Under the pieces are notes generated by a model. It did no database searches. It saw only the letters and a program-made list of their open reading frames with translations, and was not told the origin of the DNA. Source: Tubulanus polymorphus (taxonomy: Eukaryota; Nemertea; Palaeonemertea; Tubulaniformes; Tubulanidae). Taken from it: a stretch of DNA of 64,000 bases. Position 1 is the stretch's first letter, and each line of letters begins with the position of its first letter. The translations under genes and the position numbers were made by a program. Below, piece after piece: positions 38,251 through 52,513 of the stretch. The stretch lies in the NCBI RefSeq assembly GCF_964204645.1, contig NC_134025.1, forward strand, positions 5,895,001 through 5,959,000. Reading direction: 5' to 3'.

Positions 38251-41200
38251 ATAAAAACATTCGAGTGAAAATCAATACAGTACAGACAGTATATGACGTG
38301 GTTGAAATTGAACTCGATTAACCCAGAGCCTATCGTGCTCGAATTGTATCGCTCATGAAAATCTATTTCACAACAATTATCTTAATTTCAGATGATGTAT
38401 TTAGTTTTGATTTAGCATCAGAGCTTGGCGCCTGCTACATCAAATCGCTATATTTAACCCACGCAGTCATGAAGTAAATAATTGGTTTTGGTGGTGTGTC
38501 TATTCGCATGTTCAATCGTATTTATAAATTCACACTTATTAAAACCATAGCGCTACGGCGTCATAAGCACAATTACCATGAAAGTTTATCGATGCCTAGA
38601 AAAATAACATGTTTATCACTTAATATCGTCGACAATGAATAATATAATATGAATTATTTTAGGCCTAATACGAAGGATCCAAAAAGCTATTTCGAATATA
38701 TCGATTATTGAATTGAATTGTCTGGCAACCAGTCGAGCCCTGATATTTTGATGACGTAATGCACATCCTCTCAAAAATGATTATTGAAATATATCAAAAA
38801 TAAAATTAGAGTTATGAAATATGTTTGATTACAAAATATAAGCCAAAATTCACAATTGTAATTGTTATTTTGAAAAGTCAATATTGAAGATGTAGTGCAC
38901 ATCAACTCACACAGAACCCCCTTAGATAATGCAAACTGAAATGTATATAAACATTATTGTAACATTTTACGGCATCAAAAAATTCATGAAGCTGAATTTT
39001 CATTCAACTGGTTATACAAAAATTCTTTATCCCATGTTTTAAACAAATAAATATAGTGAAAAAACTTCTTTCTTTCTGTGTAAACTGAACAGTCATTCGA
39101 TCTTCTGATTTAAGGAAAAAAATCTAATCATCGGAAAACTTTTAAGTTCTGAAATTGAAATCGATGTCAGCTAAAATTTCAATAAGAAATTTGTGAAAAA
39201 ACACGATTTGAAGGGGTTAAGGTGTAATTATGAAATTGCTCTGCTTGTAATAATAATAATGATACGTCTAGTTGAGAAGTGCTATCAGAATGATGTTGAG
39301 TGTACGTGGCTTGCCGTTGTTAAGAGCATGTGAAACAGACAGGTGTCAATGAATTCCTTTACTCCGTGTCTTTTTTTAGCTTTCATCTTTCGATTATTAG
39401 TTTGACGATTATTGGCACATGAGCATGATGGTATGATATTATTTCTAAAGGAATTTTATTCGAATTTCCGATTTTTATACTTTTTTATTGCGGGAACAGT
39501 TATTCTAATTTAGACGGATTTCTTTGATTAGCATAATTTCTTTGAGTTAAGAATTCTAATTTTGAATTTGATGTCAATGTTGTGCAGTTTGTTTTAAGAC
39601 GAGAAGAAATGATAGAAGGGTCTTATTGGTCTAGTGTTTATTTGCACATAATTTCTATTTCATTGTAAACATTTGAAAATGGATAAAATTTTCAAAATTT
39701 ACACTATAAATGTGTGGCAGATTTACTTCTGCGATTACTTCTACAGATTTTGTTTTTGAGGTTATATTCTTAAATCCATTTAATACAATAAATAAAGTAA
39801 CTGATTCAATGAAAAAATTTAATCAATCTCCGAGAATGAAGGTCCTTAGATCAGCCCCATCCCGGTGCGACGTGCGTGGAAAGTTAAAACGAATGATTTT
39901 TTCGCGATCACGCCTTACGTCGTTTCGCGCAGACGAAGGAGAAAAACAGTGTTGCGGCAGCAGCATTGAAGAGGAGTACGCGTTCATATAAGTAATCAGA
40001 GTATTGGTACTTCATCTGTTAACTTGGTAATGTTCGGCAACTCACGTAGCTGTTAAAATGTCACGTTAGTTAATTAACGCTATTAATGGTGTACCTGTCT
40101 ATCGTTTGGCACTGGCTGAAAACTATCGATCCTAGTTCTGTATGCCGTGCACAACGCGCAGACACACTAAACATTTGCAGAAAATTTGTTCAATACAACT
40201 AATAATAATTTTTTTAGATTGAGATGAACACTACCCGTAACGCAATTATTCCATGTATGTTATCGATTGTGACGTCCGACTATTTTAATTAGTTTGACAC
40301 CTAGAAATATAGATTTTTGAAAATGTTTTCGTCTCGATGGAGACGTCGCGCCTTTTTTTTTTTTTAAGCGGAAATTTTTCACCGAAAAAACTAAATCGTC
40401 GATCGTCGTCGAAATTTCGATAACGAAGTAGATTCGGATTTTTTGGAAAAATCGAGTAATTGACCTAAAATTAAACTCGACTAACGACTGATAACTGTTC
40501 GGGTTGAATTCATGAGGAGGAGAATGCAAAAGTATTGGTAGTAAAACACGAATCTACCATTAGCAGCATGTAGGCTAGATATCAGAAAAGTGCATTAAGA
40601 ATGCTTTATATACTGGTGTAGATGATTATATGTAGTTGAACTCGTTTGGTTAATAAGTTTTTCATTGATCAACGCGAGATCGATCAAGAAGCAAACGTGG
40701 AAAAGATACTTTTGCCGGAAATCTTATAGATATTATAGTTGTTCTGCGATGGCCTATTTCAATAACGATATCGTGGCCTGTATAAAATCACCATTTTGTA
40801 ATGCATTCCGATAAGAGAGATAGATGACAATAAGGGATATAGACTATTGAAAGCCTATTTTAGACCCCTGGATTTCAACAATCGCAATCCGCACACAAAA
40901 ACCATTACATTTTCCGTATGAGTTTGTAGATGGAGCATGCATTCCGCGCGTCGAACCCTGGATCAGCTTGTAACAGGTTGTCTCAAAATGGTGCCGTTAT
41001 TTGCAAATGAAACGATGAAGAGCCCTAAAATAAGTAAATCACACATGTTTATTGATTCCACAATGTTTCAGCTGTTTCCTAATGGTTGAATGACTGATAT
41101 AGGCTTATTCAGTTTTCTGAGATTGGAACTGAGTAGGTTTTTGTTTTCAAAACGATAACATTTTTGAATTACCCGATTTCAATTTCAAAATACATACTTT

Positions 41201-41640
41201 TTGTTTTTTTCTTTATTGTCGGTTAACGTTCATTTCAAATATATTTTTTTTGTCGGTCTCCGTATCCAGTACGTACATTATCCATTGGTGAATAAAGCGC
41301 TGACGTTAAGTTGTTAAATTTGAACTCGATAACCCGCGCGCATGTTTTAGAGAAATAGGTGCACACCACGCGTGCACGCAAATGAGAAATGTCAATTCCC
41401 AGGGATTCTCACCAATGATATCTTCGCGCCGTCACGGGTGATGTAAATCTGACCATGAAACATCCGAACTATTGCGTCTAATTAATACCGGTGCGGAGAG
41501 ATTACTTCCCACGAGGAGGAGTGGCTGTTTTTTCGTCATCGTTATTACTCGTGTGAGCCGAACACTTTTATACGGCCTGTAATTAGTCGGATGTGTATGT
41601 AATGTCAGCAGTCATCTTTGTTATCATTAGAAATGTGATG
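38251..41640. other. Gene-free stretch within the putative giant intron
   Basis: AT-rich DNA with many short chance frames. A more CG-rich part lies at about 39840-39970 and again near 41270-41560. I see no splice-framed coding exon and no named repeat. Confidence 0.4.
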
Positions 41641-41671
41641 TCCACCGAACTGCCTCCGTTGCCGCTGCCGC

Positions 41672-41673
<2 letters not shown>

Positions 41674-41712
<39 letters not shown>
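41674..41712. repeat. (CTG)13 trinucleotide repeat
   Basis: Thirteen uninterrupted CTG units preceded by CCG-type units (from about 41659). It sits in a CG-rich stretch but in no supported exon. Length polymorphism is likely. Confidence 0.9.
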
Positions 41713-41714
<2 letters not shown>

Positions 41715-44700
41715 AATACCCCGTAGATGCACGATGACAATAGCTTTTATCTCGCGGGCATAGCTCCTTTACTTTACCTTGCAGTGGGTGTCTGTATATA
41801 CGAATAGCATTTTGTCGCCAGTACCGTTGAAGTGTCCGTTGATGTCTGCGCGCTTATAGTTTCTCAAATAGATATGTGTCGAAGTAGCTAAACACGTGGA
41901 CATTAGTATCTACCTTACCGGCGGGATTCTTCGCTTAATAATTGGACTATTATACCTCGGCGCTCAAAACTGACATAATCCTCATCCCTCATCTGCAGAA
42001 TTTTTCATTCCTCTCATATTGGTCAAAGACGCAATGCGACCCTTAACTCGCCATCATTTATATATATATTTGATAAATTGATTATCATTGATTCATGGGA
42101 AATTTATGAGGTGGAAAATAAGCAGAAATGAGGCTGGAGCAATAGACCAAAACACAGATTGCCGGGTCTACTAGGAAAACTGTATCTGTGATTTATTCCA
42201 TCACTTTTGCTTCACAAAAATATAAATCTCGCGCATGCATAGTTAAGGGATAAGGTAGTCGGGTGGTGGTGGCGGCGGTGGTGGTTGTAAGATGATCTAA
42301 GCCTTTATGGCATTATAATCACATTGTCAGCTTGTTAAACATTGTGTTAGGAATTTGTGAAGATGAGAACAGCAGCATTGTCAAATATGAGCCCCAGGAC
42401 ATGTTTTACACCCACAACTTTCTGATTTCATAATCTTATCATTTCAAATTCAACCATTTTTCTCATTCATTATGTAGAATCGGTATCATAATTGGCGGAT
42501 CGGATTGAGATCCAAAACCAGCCAATTTCCCTCATCATCTCTCAAATATCTATTATAGTTATGCTAAATTCAAGCTAATATCATTAATTGAACTATATAA
42601 CTGTTGATTTGTTTAGTTTTTGCAGTTCTGTCATATTTTCAGACCTCGTATATTCGGCGTAGACCAAATTTTGCTAGTATTCCCTTTTTTATCGTCATGC
42701 CTTTAAGAACGTCAGTTCACCGATGACGAGTCAATATGAATCTTATCAACTGTCAAAATATTAGGAAAAAAGTTTCCATCATCTGTTTGAAAAGGCACCG
42801 GCCGGGGATATAGTATCATCGGGATACGTATCTATATGAACTGTAATTTCACCATGGTTACACACACTTTATAGACAGCACATTGAGTGCCCTTAAATGA
42901 AGTTTTAATATTTCAGTGATGGTTGAATAGATGCTGTTAAATACAGCCCAGATATCGTACATTATTCAATGCTGCGATCATAATCTGATGTAAACTGAAT
43001 GGACCGGTATAATTCACATTCACCTACGTAATAAACGTGATATTCTTTTTTAAGAATTTATATGAAATTTCGCACAGGTAACCGATCAGAGCTTCAATTT
43101 TGTATTCGGATACAGCGTGTATGAATCTTGTTAATAATCCATTCACCGATAAACCAATAAACACTTCTAAATTGCCATGAATGAAAGTAAAGGCGAAAAA
43201 AGTGGAAAGAATGAATGGAATACAAAGAGTGAGCTTTTTGCAGAACCATTTTCCATCATATTGTAAGAAAATGAATAACCATTTCCTTTGAGATATTATA
43301 TTACTTGTACTATAGTATTAATGCAGAGCTTTGAATTACGACGATAAATCCAGAAAAAGACACTCTGTAGCAAGTGGATATATTATTGAGAGATGTTTTC
43401 AGCTATATTCTAATAGCCATCGTCTATATCAGATTCTGTGGTTTCCATTGTCATTTTTTTTCATAATCAAGTAACATTGATGGCGATAGTTTGATTCCGT
43501 AGTTTAGTCTCGGTACCTGATCGCCGTCTGAGCCTAGCTTTAACGATGATCAAAACGCCCTTTGATTTCCGTCGAGTTTTCATTAGATGATTTAAGATCT
43601 CGCAGTTCGCAGCTGGTGCTTTATAGTTTTAAACGTAAATGACGATCATTCCATTAAAATCCATGACTGAATCCGGTGCGCGAGCGGTTCACTCTGCTCA
43701 TCCGTTGGCGTGTAATATTGCAAAATTTAGATTAATTGAAACTTATCAATCATTATGCTCACCAATCCGTACTGGATCTGGTTAAACTACAGTACGCTAC
43801 TACTGGTGTTAGGTGCAGAGTCAATAAGCTGTCAGATAGGATCATAATTATGCAATTGGTTGTGTTTGATTGAGAAGTTTATAAATTCGGTGGGATCTTA
43901 ATTTGAACTTCACTTAATCACGATTGGGAAATCAGATTATATGTTCAGTTTAGTATAATAATAGCGCGGCCATAGCGCAATTCCTGTGAATGAAATACGG
44001 ATGAACCTTCTGAGGCTGAAGTTGACTGCTGGATCGATATAAGATGATGCTGTTGCTATATATGGAATATGAAGTAATCGCTAAAATTGACTTTGAAATA
44101 ACCCCTAGACTAATCTCCAGTTTGAATCGAAGAGCATTTATTTGCTATTGCTGGAATTTTTTTTCATTCTTTTTCTTCTATGACATAGAGAGATCTTGGA
44201 TCTCTTAATGCAGTGTTTATGTGATCCTATTATGCAAAGAAATATTATTCATCAATATAAAAATGCATAGGGCCTATACATTTGTACATAACAAATGCTT
44301 GCCTCAGTCCAAGGAAATTATTACTATGGGATACAAAGTACGGAATAATAACCTTATGGTGAAACTGAAGCATCGTTGATTTGGTGTTTAGATTATTTTT
44401 GATATCTGTATGTTTTGGAATTCGAATAATATTCCAAAGTCGATATATTTCCTCTTTTGGCTTCTATCCATCTTTCATCAGGTATCGAGCAAATCTTTAC
44501 CGAAATAACCTTTGATATCTCGGTAAATTGTGCCAATAAACGACGGATTTGTTGGGTCTCTATTCCCTAATCGACGAGTGAAAATTGGTAATTCCTTCAT
44601 GTTCTCGAAAAACGGTTGCCATTAGGAACATATAAAGGCCAATGTTTAGTTTGCTAAGCATACAGCGCAAGAATGAAAATGATCATTATGCACATCACGT

Positions 44701-46590
44701 AGTATTGACAATCAAGACTCTTCTCATCTGCCTTTCATTGAAATGTAAATTGAAGTTTGTATTGCAGTGCACTGCAGTGTCATTCATCTATCTTTCAAAA
44801 TACCATCATCTTTAGCAGCGCTCGCCGCATGCTCATCCAACTGTAGGAATTCCTCTATTCGTTTTCTGTTGATGAAGCAACATGTGCGCTATTCATACAC
44901 GTTACCGAGCAGGGTTTGAAAAAATGTCCCCTAAAAACGTGAATTTTTGATACCGAGTTAAAGATAATCTGGGCGAAATATATTGTATGATGTGGATGGA
45001 AAAAACTAAAAAGAAAAGAATACCTCTGTCAACACCGAATGGAAATGATTGAGGATACGATGAAACTACGAGGATAATTTGAGTTTGTGTATTTCGTGGC
45101 TTCCGTTAATGATGTGCGTAATTCGCGATGATATTATTGCCTATCATTTTCTTTCAATGTAATACTCTCAATTATTTCCTAGACCTCGTCAACGTCTTGT
45201 GTTTGCAAATTAAACGCAGTTACTGATTACTTTCTATTGATCTTTCAGCTTCTTATATTCGACTAAAAACTGAGTAGTTCTGTGATAATGTGTAATAGGG
45301 CTTTCATCCTGGTTTGAGGAGCTGATTTCATGTAGTTGAATATACTGAATTGTATGTATAAATTCAACTGCACATAGAGATGTTATTGTATCAATCGGGT
45401 GGAATAAAAGCTGATGATTAATGAGTATACTCGGTAGTAAGGGAACTATAGATATGGATCCAACAGGGATCCCCCTGAAATGTCAAGTTGTCCTGAAACT
45501 GCAGGAAAATGAAATTCCAAAATTGAGGTAATGTTTTCCGATGAGCTTTCTTTCAGAGTGCCCTTTTAATTCTAATGATGCACCCCTCTCTGAATCATAG
45601 ATTCACCCCTGTCCATGTTATGTAGATCCACATTAGAAGATGAAAACTCAAATGTTGCATTCGGTGTAGTATTTCCAATTTTTCTGATTGATGCTTTTTT
45701 GATATATACAGACTCCGACTTAGATATGCGAAACACTGATGGCTATTTTTGCCGCTGTTGATCTTGTTCTTATCTCATGCAGCATTTTTCATTTTCTGGT
45801 GTGGGTGGACAAGAGCGCTAGTAATAAACTAAAAATAGTATAGCAGTACTTAAGGAAATGCCAATGACACGATGGATATCATTTTTAATAGTGTCATCCA
45901 TAAAGACGAAGCCATCCTTACAAATAAGATATTTAAAAAAATAACATAACAACTGAGAAACTTAATTTGTTTCATTCTCAGCATTTCTAGTTTTGTCATT
46001 TGAATGTTTATATATTAGATATGTATGTTCACACATTTTTGCTTCGGGACACTTACTATATTGTTGATATTCTCTAGCCATTTGATGTATTCTATTTTTA
46101 GTCAGGTTTTGAACTCTATGTCTTTAGTTGACAAAATAGGGTTTATACCACACCCAAAGTAAGTTAGTTACTCTATATGATGCCGATAGAGATGAACACA
46201 TTGGGTAAATAGAAATAGAAATAATGAGGCTTTTAGTAAAAGTGATGAATGCGTAGGAGTAAAAACCTAAAAAGATAACAGTTTGTGATACAGCGAAAGC
46301 TGATTAAATGCTGATGCATTTTGTGACGTTTTCACGAGGTTTATTGCATTGAAAATGGCATCGATCAACTGTCGTTCTTTATACCAGCATTTTTGTATAA
46401 AGCTTCTTTGGCTAGTGCCTGAATTCTGTTCTCGATGTTAATCTGTGTGAATAGTCCAGTTTAGAATAAAACTTGCATTTTAAATACCCTAATGTGGGAG
46501 TAAGACTTGAAACTGAAGTTGGGCTCGGTACAGACCATTTGGAACTGCTATACCACATTTTCAAGCCATTGAGAATGCCTGACACGCTCC
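41713..46590. other. Gene-free stretch
   Basis: No convincing exon on either strand. A GGT/GGC-rich run occurs at 42260-42285. The rest is unremarkable AT-rich DNA. Confidence 0.4.
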
Positions 46591-46605
46591 GGGGGGGGGG
46601 GGGGG
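46591..46605. repeat. Poly-G run (15 G)
   Basis: Fifteen consecutive G followed by TGGG. Long G runs are rare in AT-rich animal DNA and are prone to sequencing error and G-quadruplex formation. Confidence 0.9.
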
Positions 46606-47329
46606 TGGGTCAGTTGCTCATAGGTTGGTTAAAGATAACTGTCTGATAAATACCATGGTAACAATAGACTTTTAATTGTCACTATGTCAACTATCCGCTG
46701 GTTACTTTAAGCAACTTGCCCCTAGTCCTTACGAATGGCCGAGGAAAATATGATTTGTAGCCACTTCCAATATGATCAGTATTACTGTAAAATATTGTCA
46801 TTTGGATGGCTCATTTTAGTAAAAGCAATATCCTGTCCGACAATGGTTACTGGCTGTTTAGTGTAGTAGTTTCATCACTGCTGTACCGATCATCATCGCC
46901 GCCCGAAGATATATTGCTGAATAAACAGCTCGGGTGTTGTTTCGCGAATGGTTCATACCACTGCGACGACGACGTCGCGGTCAGGCCAGGCCCGATGATT
47001 TCGAGAAATGACTGAATGCCGCACGAGTGGCTTTATGGTCAGCGCCGATCGGAACAATTGATATAAATCGGCGTGGTCTGAGAAGCGAGAAATACCTGGC
47101 AACAAATAGGTGTAGCTAATGGTCGCTGAGAGACCAGTAGGGGACATAGATGGATGGAAAATATCGTTGCAGACTCGTACGAGCTCTGAATATGTATTAA
47201 CCTTATGAGCACATGTTGTCAAACGATTCTACAGAGTATATTGTGACTAGCTAACAGCGTACAGCTGTCATCGGCAATGTTTACCGTTGTAAATCTGTCC
47301 AGTAAAATGTTCCAGAAGCTGCCATTCCG

Positions 47330-47490
<161 letters not shown>

Positions 47491-48358
47491 ATGATTGTTT
47501 AATCTTACGTAATCATGGAACGTTTTGCGCAGAAGAAAACCATAGGTTATTATAATAATTTAAGATTTATGAAACTTCCAATCTTCCAATCAATTCTTCC
47601 AATCGATTCATTCGACTGATACATCTGCCCCCGATTTGTTCCAAGGCAACAATTGAAAATTTACTAATTTCTACAGGCCTATGCGCTACATTATGGTACG
47701 CGATATTATTGAACCCGGTCTTGTCATGTCGAAGCTGACGAAATTACGTTTGCTGATATGAAAACTGCTTTGGATGAAAGAATAATTGCATTTAGACGGT
47801 TGCATCTGTTATTTTCATTGCTGATGTCAGATGGTCTTTCTGATGTGCTCATCCTTATTCCCGGATTGGGAATATGTAATCACTATGGGGTATTGAGAAG
47901 GTCAAGCAGTATCTGTCGGCATTGCAATCGTACTCTCTAAACAGATTTCGTGTGATGTTTGTTATCTCACTGATTGCAGTGTAGTGCTGGAAATGATCTT
48001 TCGCATTCCGACTTCTGTCATTGGATGTCACCTTAATAAAATAATGCGCTGTCCATATGACGTGGTTTCTACAGAATCTAAGATCATCAATTTGTATTCA
48101 AATAGCCACCCACCCTACTCACCCTGGCGTCATCTTCTCACCACTGCGTCACTTCATATCTGTCAAAATTGAATTAGTTCACTGAAATTTACTTCATTGT
48201 TACTCGCATTATCAATTTCTAAATATACGAAATCGGCCGACAAAATCGGCGAACAGCGCCGCTTATTTTGAAACGACCAGCTGCTAGCGCCACCTTTAAT
48301 TAATCAAAGAGCCGTGATTGGCTGGTTAATATGGCGCTCGAAGCGACTGAGCGCCGTA

Positions 48359-48507
48359 CCCGGACACACTGGGCGATTCTGTCGCCGGCGACAGAATCCA
48401 ACATGTTGGATTCGGGCGATTTCGTCGGCCGACTAAATCGCCGAAGGCGATTGCCCGGACACACTGGGTGATTTTGTCGGGCGACGAAATCGCCCAGTGT
48501 GTCCGGG
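48359..48507. mobile_element. Palindromic MITE-like element with CCCGGACACACTGGG ends
   Basis: The element begins CCCGGACACACTGGGCGATT and ends AATCGCCCAGTGTGTCCGGG, an exact 20-bp inverted repeat. A second internal copy of CCCGGACACACTGGG at about 48453 makes the last 55 bp a palindrome by itself, and an internal hairpin (ATCCAACATGTTGGAT) is also present. No clear target duplication is visible, so the true ends may lie further out; related words (TCGGCCGACAAAATCGGCG) occur at 48234-48252. Confidence 0.65.
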
Positions 48508-50639
48508 CCTTTAGGGTTCATCCCCTCTTTGAGTACAGCCTTCTTAGGCTTGGGATGAATCCCTGATATATTTTTGCAACATACGTTTATGATTGATCTA
48601 TTTTCTGTACTTTTCTAATGCGTCTAGATGAATTTCAATTAAGATAGGCTAACTTATGATTTGATGACATCGTAATGGGCTTTTAAAGAGGTTGTATGAT
48701 TTCCGAAATGGTCCGCGATATTAAGGGTTAGTAAGAATGCAGCGTGACCTCAACACATATTTTCCGCAACGAGTATTCCGAGAAAACCATGCAATTCCCT
48801 CGTCAAAAGTCTCCGGTGGATGGCTGACCAAATATGTCAATTGCCATCAACAGTATGGATACAGCTCCTTGTACGTCTGTGGTTTGGCTGTGTCAGGTTG
48901 TGCGGTGAGTGTCCTTCAAAACCAGCGACAACATTTCTCGTGGCACAGTCCGTCGAATTAAACTCGTTTATCAGAGGATTCTGAGGAGTGTGCCCCGCGC
49001 GATCAAAAATAGTTTGATTTGAAAAAATAACACAATTAACCTACGCAAGTCTAAGAATGCGGTGTATATCGATTCTCAGTTTTTATTACATTTTCCATCA
49101 ACTTACGCAAACTGTTGCCGGGTCACGCAATGATTTTTGTTCCTTTTAGTGACACATAAATCTATAATGAATTTCCAAGAAAGTCAACCATTCCTTCAAA
49201 GGATCGCAGAAAAATTTATCATGTCGTCTTTCTATCATTTGTCGTGCGTTTTTGTGTCAATTTTGTGGTGAGTTTCTCAGTCTGGTAAGGAAACTTTCGA
49301 CAAAAATTCAATTTCGAAAGATGCGTCACTCGGCTACGAGCGCTAATTTATCGGCATGAAATGTGAGGAGAGAAGAAATTATTTATTTGAAGCATCGTTT
49401 TCAATAATGAACTTCACCCTGTTTATTTTCGTGTTTCCCTGCATGTGTGCGTCGGACTTGGAAAAGAACGAAGTGCAGGCCTGGATTTGTAATTTTCTCT
49501 AGCTATCGAGACTTCCGACTAATTCAATAACTAAACATTAAAAAGGCACTAACACATTTTGTACTTGAAAGATAGTAGAAGAATATAGTTATCGCTATTT
49601 AAAGTGTTTCTAAGCTAGGCCGGCAGCTGTTAATGTTTAGTGGATATTGCCAAGGCCAGTGATTAATCGTATATCATGTCAACTATATAACGATCTGCTG
49701 GAATGATTTAATACTACACATGATTGCTAGCCAATTATATCCGTGGCGTACACGTCGCGATTCCTGTGATGGTAAAATTCCAAGTGCTTTATCAGCGTTG
49801 TCACTCGTCGTCGTCGTTAGAAAACAGTGCTTAGAATCAGTGCAAACTGTTTTCTAACGGTTTATTCCGATGTATAGACATAAGAAAATATTCGCAAAAT
49901 TAGCATGTATCAGCTTGAAGTGTCACGTATTGATCGGTGAATTTTGTCACGAAATATTGTACGACTCGTGTGTTTAAATTGTAGAATAACCGTATGTAGA
50001 AAAACCGGTATTTCGGATCGGAGTGTGTCGTCGTATTTGATGCTCCGGTGCCGTGTCGGTCCGACATTATTAGATCTTCCCGAATATAAGATTTTCTAGA
50101 ACTAAGGCGCGAAAATTCCGGAGACAACAACGATGGTGATGTCGCCACGCTGCTCATCGAGTTTAATGTTGACTGACGATGAATTCTGAGATATGATTGT
50201 AAATAGTTCTACATTCCATCTCTTTTTTGTATTCTTATCGTATAGGCCTACATTATGATTTATATCATCTTATACGAGAAATGAATTGATAGTAATATAA
50301 TGATTTTAGCTATTCGTTTACGATAATCTTGTGAATAGAAGTTGCATTTTATCGAATGTTTTGTATCTTAATGTCATAACGTGATATCTTCAGGCACTAT
50401 ACGTAATTAGAAATGTCTGCAAGCATGCGACATCAACTTGTCTGGTCTGCTGAAACTCAATTTGTAGTCATTTCAGGCATTGGAAAGATGCCTCATCTTA
50501 TAGGCTTATGTAACCTGAACCAGGTGAATTTCTGCGAAATGGCCAATTAAGAAGTTTTCAAAAACCAATTTCTCAGTACTGGAATTGGGTCAGACCATTG
50601 GTGGTTCTATGCACATAAGTTGCAATCGCACAGAGACAA

Positions 50640-50770
50640 TTTGGCCCAGGCTAAATGGGCACAGATCAGGCCCAGTCAAATTTGACCAGTGCTTAATTGG
50701 AGAGCACACTCACGCGTAAACCACTCACGGCGTACTAAACAATCTTAGTCTTAATCTGCCACACTAGACC
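50640..50770. mobile_element. Dispersed repeat, relative of the element at 62815
   Basis: TTTGGCCCAGGCTAAATGG and, further on, TAAACCACTCAC followed by GTACTAAACAAT match the element at 62815-62995 in order and spacing. The inverted end is not clear here. It is probably a MITE family member. Confidence 0.5.
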
Positions 50771-50859
50771 GAGTGTGCAGCTTCATGCGCAGTTTAGATG
50801 ATTCCATTATTAGCCAATCAGAAATCCCGTTTAATTTCAGCCCGGTTTTCCCTCATCAA

Positions 50860-50990
50860 ATATACAATGGGCAATCTAATGTACCTGCACACCCGGTCGT
50901 GTGTGGCAGGGTTTCGTGCCGTGCCTGAGTCTAGCGATGCCATCAGGTTTGAATCCCTGCCGGGGCAGGATGGCAATGACAGACTTTCCC
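50860..50990 (+). mobile_element. Possible tRNA-derived SINE fragment
   Basis: GGTTTGAATCC at about 50946 matches a polymerase III B box with one change, and the flanking CAGG/CCTG would form a T-arm stem. Upstream, GTGTGGCAGGGTTTCGTGCC could be a degenerate A-box region. There is no tRNA-like acceptor stem, so a SINE head is likelier than a tRNA gene. Confidence 0.35.
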
Positions 50991-52497
50991 AATGTTAAAT
51001 ACTTGCACTTTCAATAAGCCATTCAATAAGTGAAATTCATCGTGTCAAATCTGAGAATTAACATTCAAATATGACGCCGAGTGAACATTGAATAAAAGTT
51101 GATTGATGTCTGGTTTCGCTAGGGTTACAGCGTTGCCAAGAAGGAGCTGTGATATTACTGACCGTATTGTAATAATGGACAATAAACGTCGGTCACCATG
51201 GGATATGTAATTATCATGCGTTAATGGTTTTCACCTTTAGCCACGAATCGTCAAATCACGTTTGAGTTACACGCACAATTGTAACATCATCAGCTCTGCC
51301 GACTAGCATAGTCTAGACTATTATGGATTTTCCTAGATTCTCAGGCAGAAGATACTGAAAATGTGCTGATAATCAATTATAATTGCCTGAAAATAAGTAC
51401 ATGTTTATTACAACTAAACATAATTGGATGTACGTGCGAAAACATTTACTAGTGATGACTTTTATTACTGTAAACTTTCGTTAAATACACGCCACTGGTT
51501 GTTGTGTGAGAAAGAACTGTAGCCCAGTTTTGTCAAGTGTACACAGGTTACCATGGTAATTGCAGTATACACTGGACAGGCGAGACTTAGAAGACACTAC
51601 ATCATCAAAAACATGTTGGCGATTTTAATGAAAACACTGTCAAATAGATTATTAGTATGCCAGATGAATTTCGCGATTCTGTCAACTTCTGGTGTAACTG
51701 TAATTGTTTTCATGTCTTGTGTTTTATCACACATCAGGGGGAATTTAGAACACTCCGAGCTGAATAATGAGAAACAGAGAGATTCTGCTGAACGCGGCAG
51801 AAATTTTGTCCTGAGACAATCAATGTTCTGGGCCTCGTGGTTACGAAGCTCTATAGAGGACTCTATAGATTTCAGTATTGGTATTAATTAGTTTGATTAG
51901 TTCAAGGACTATAGCCTTGCGAGCCAAACTGTATGAATATACCAGATAAATCAAATATAGAAGTGATGATTTGTGGTGTATAGGTATAGATTTGCTGGGT
52001 GAGTAAAAAGATGAGCTTTTTTGTTAGAGTCATCTTGATGGCATTCTCCAGGAAAGCGTCCTTGGACTAGAATATTTTAGCTTGAATCCCATGCTACTTT
52101 TGGTTTTATAGAAATAAAGACTGAGCCTGGTCTTATCATCTCAGATCTCATTTTCTCTAACAAACATCATCAATCAGTACCATAATAACCTCTATCATAA
52201 ACCTTGTTACCCTGAAGTATTACCATTTCTGTGTCTCATCAACTACTCATCAATAATAACCTTTTGTCTTTATTTTCTTGAGTATCACTTCACTTCATAA
52301 CAAATCTCACATAATTCATCGCATGGGACCGAGATGTCATCGCTGTGATAGATAATGCAGTCAAGAAGCCATTGATGTCTGTGTCGTGAACCTCATAGAA
52401 ACCAGGATTTCACAGTGATAATCTGTTCTTTATACAATTGATCAAAAATAACTCTGTTTTATGATTTGAGATCATTTTGGGTGTTTGGATTGTGGAA

Positions 52498-52513
52498 CCC
52501 CCCCCCCCCCCCC
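52498..52513. repeat. Poly-C run (16 C)
   Basis: Sixteen consecutive C. With the G run at 46591 it is one of two long homopolymers of this kind in the window. Confidence 0.9.

Noticed and set aside
50930-50985. True tRNA gene
   Set aside because: Only a T-arm/B-box-like segment is present; no acceptor stem, D-arm or anticodon arm could be folded.
51553-51891. 112-codon plus-strand frame with a hydrophobic stretch, the longest in the gene-poor half
   Set aside because: No family resemblance, no splice or start context, and nothing unusual in base composition; frames of this length occur by chance over 27 kb.
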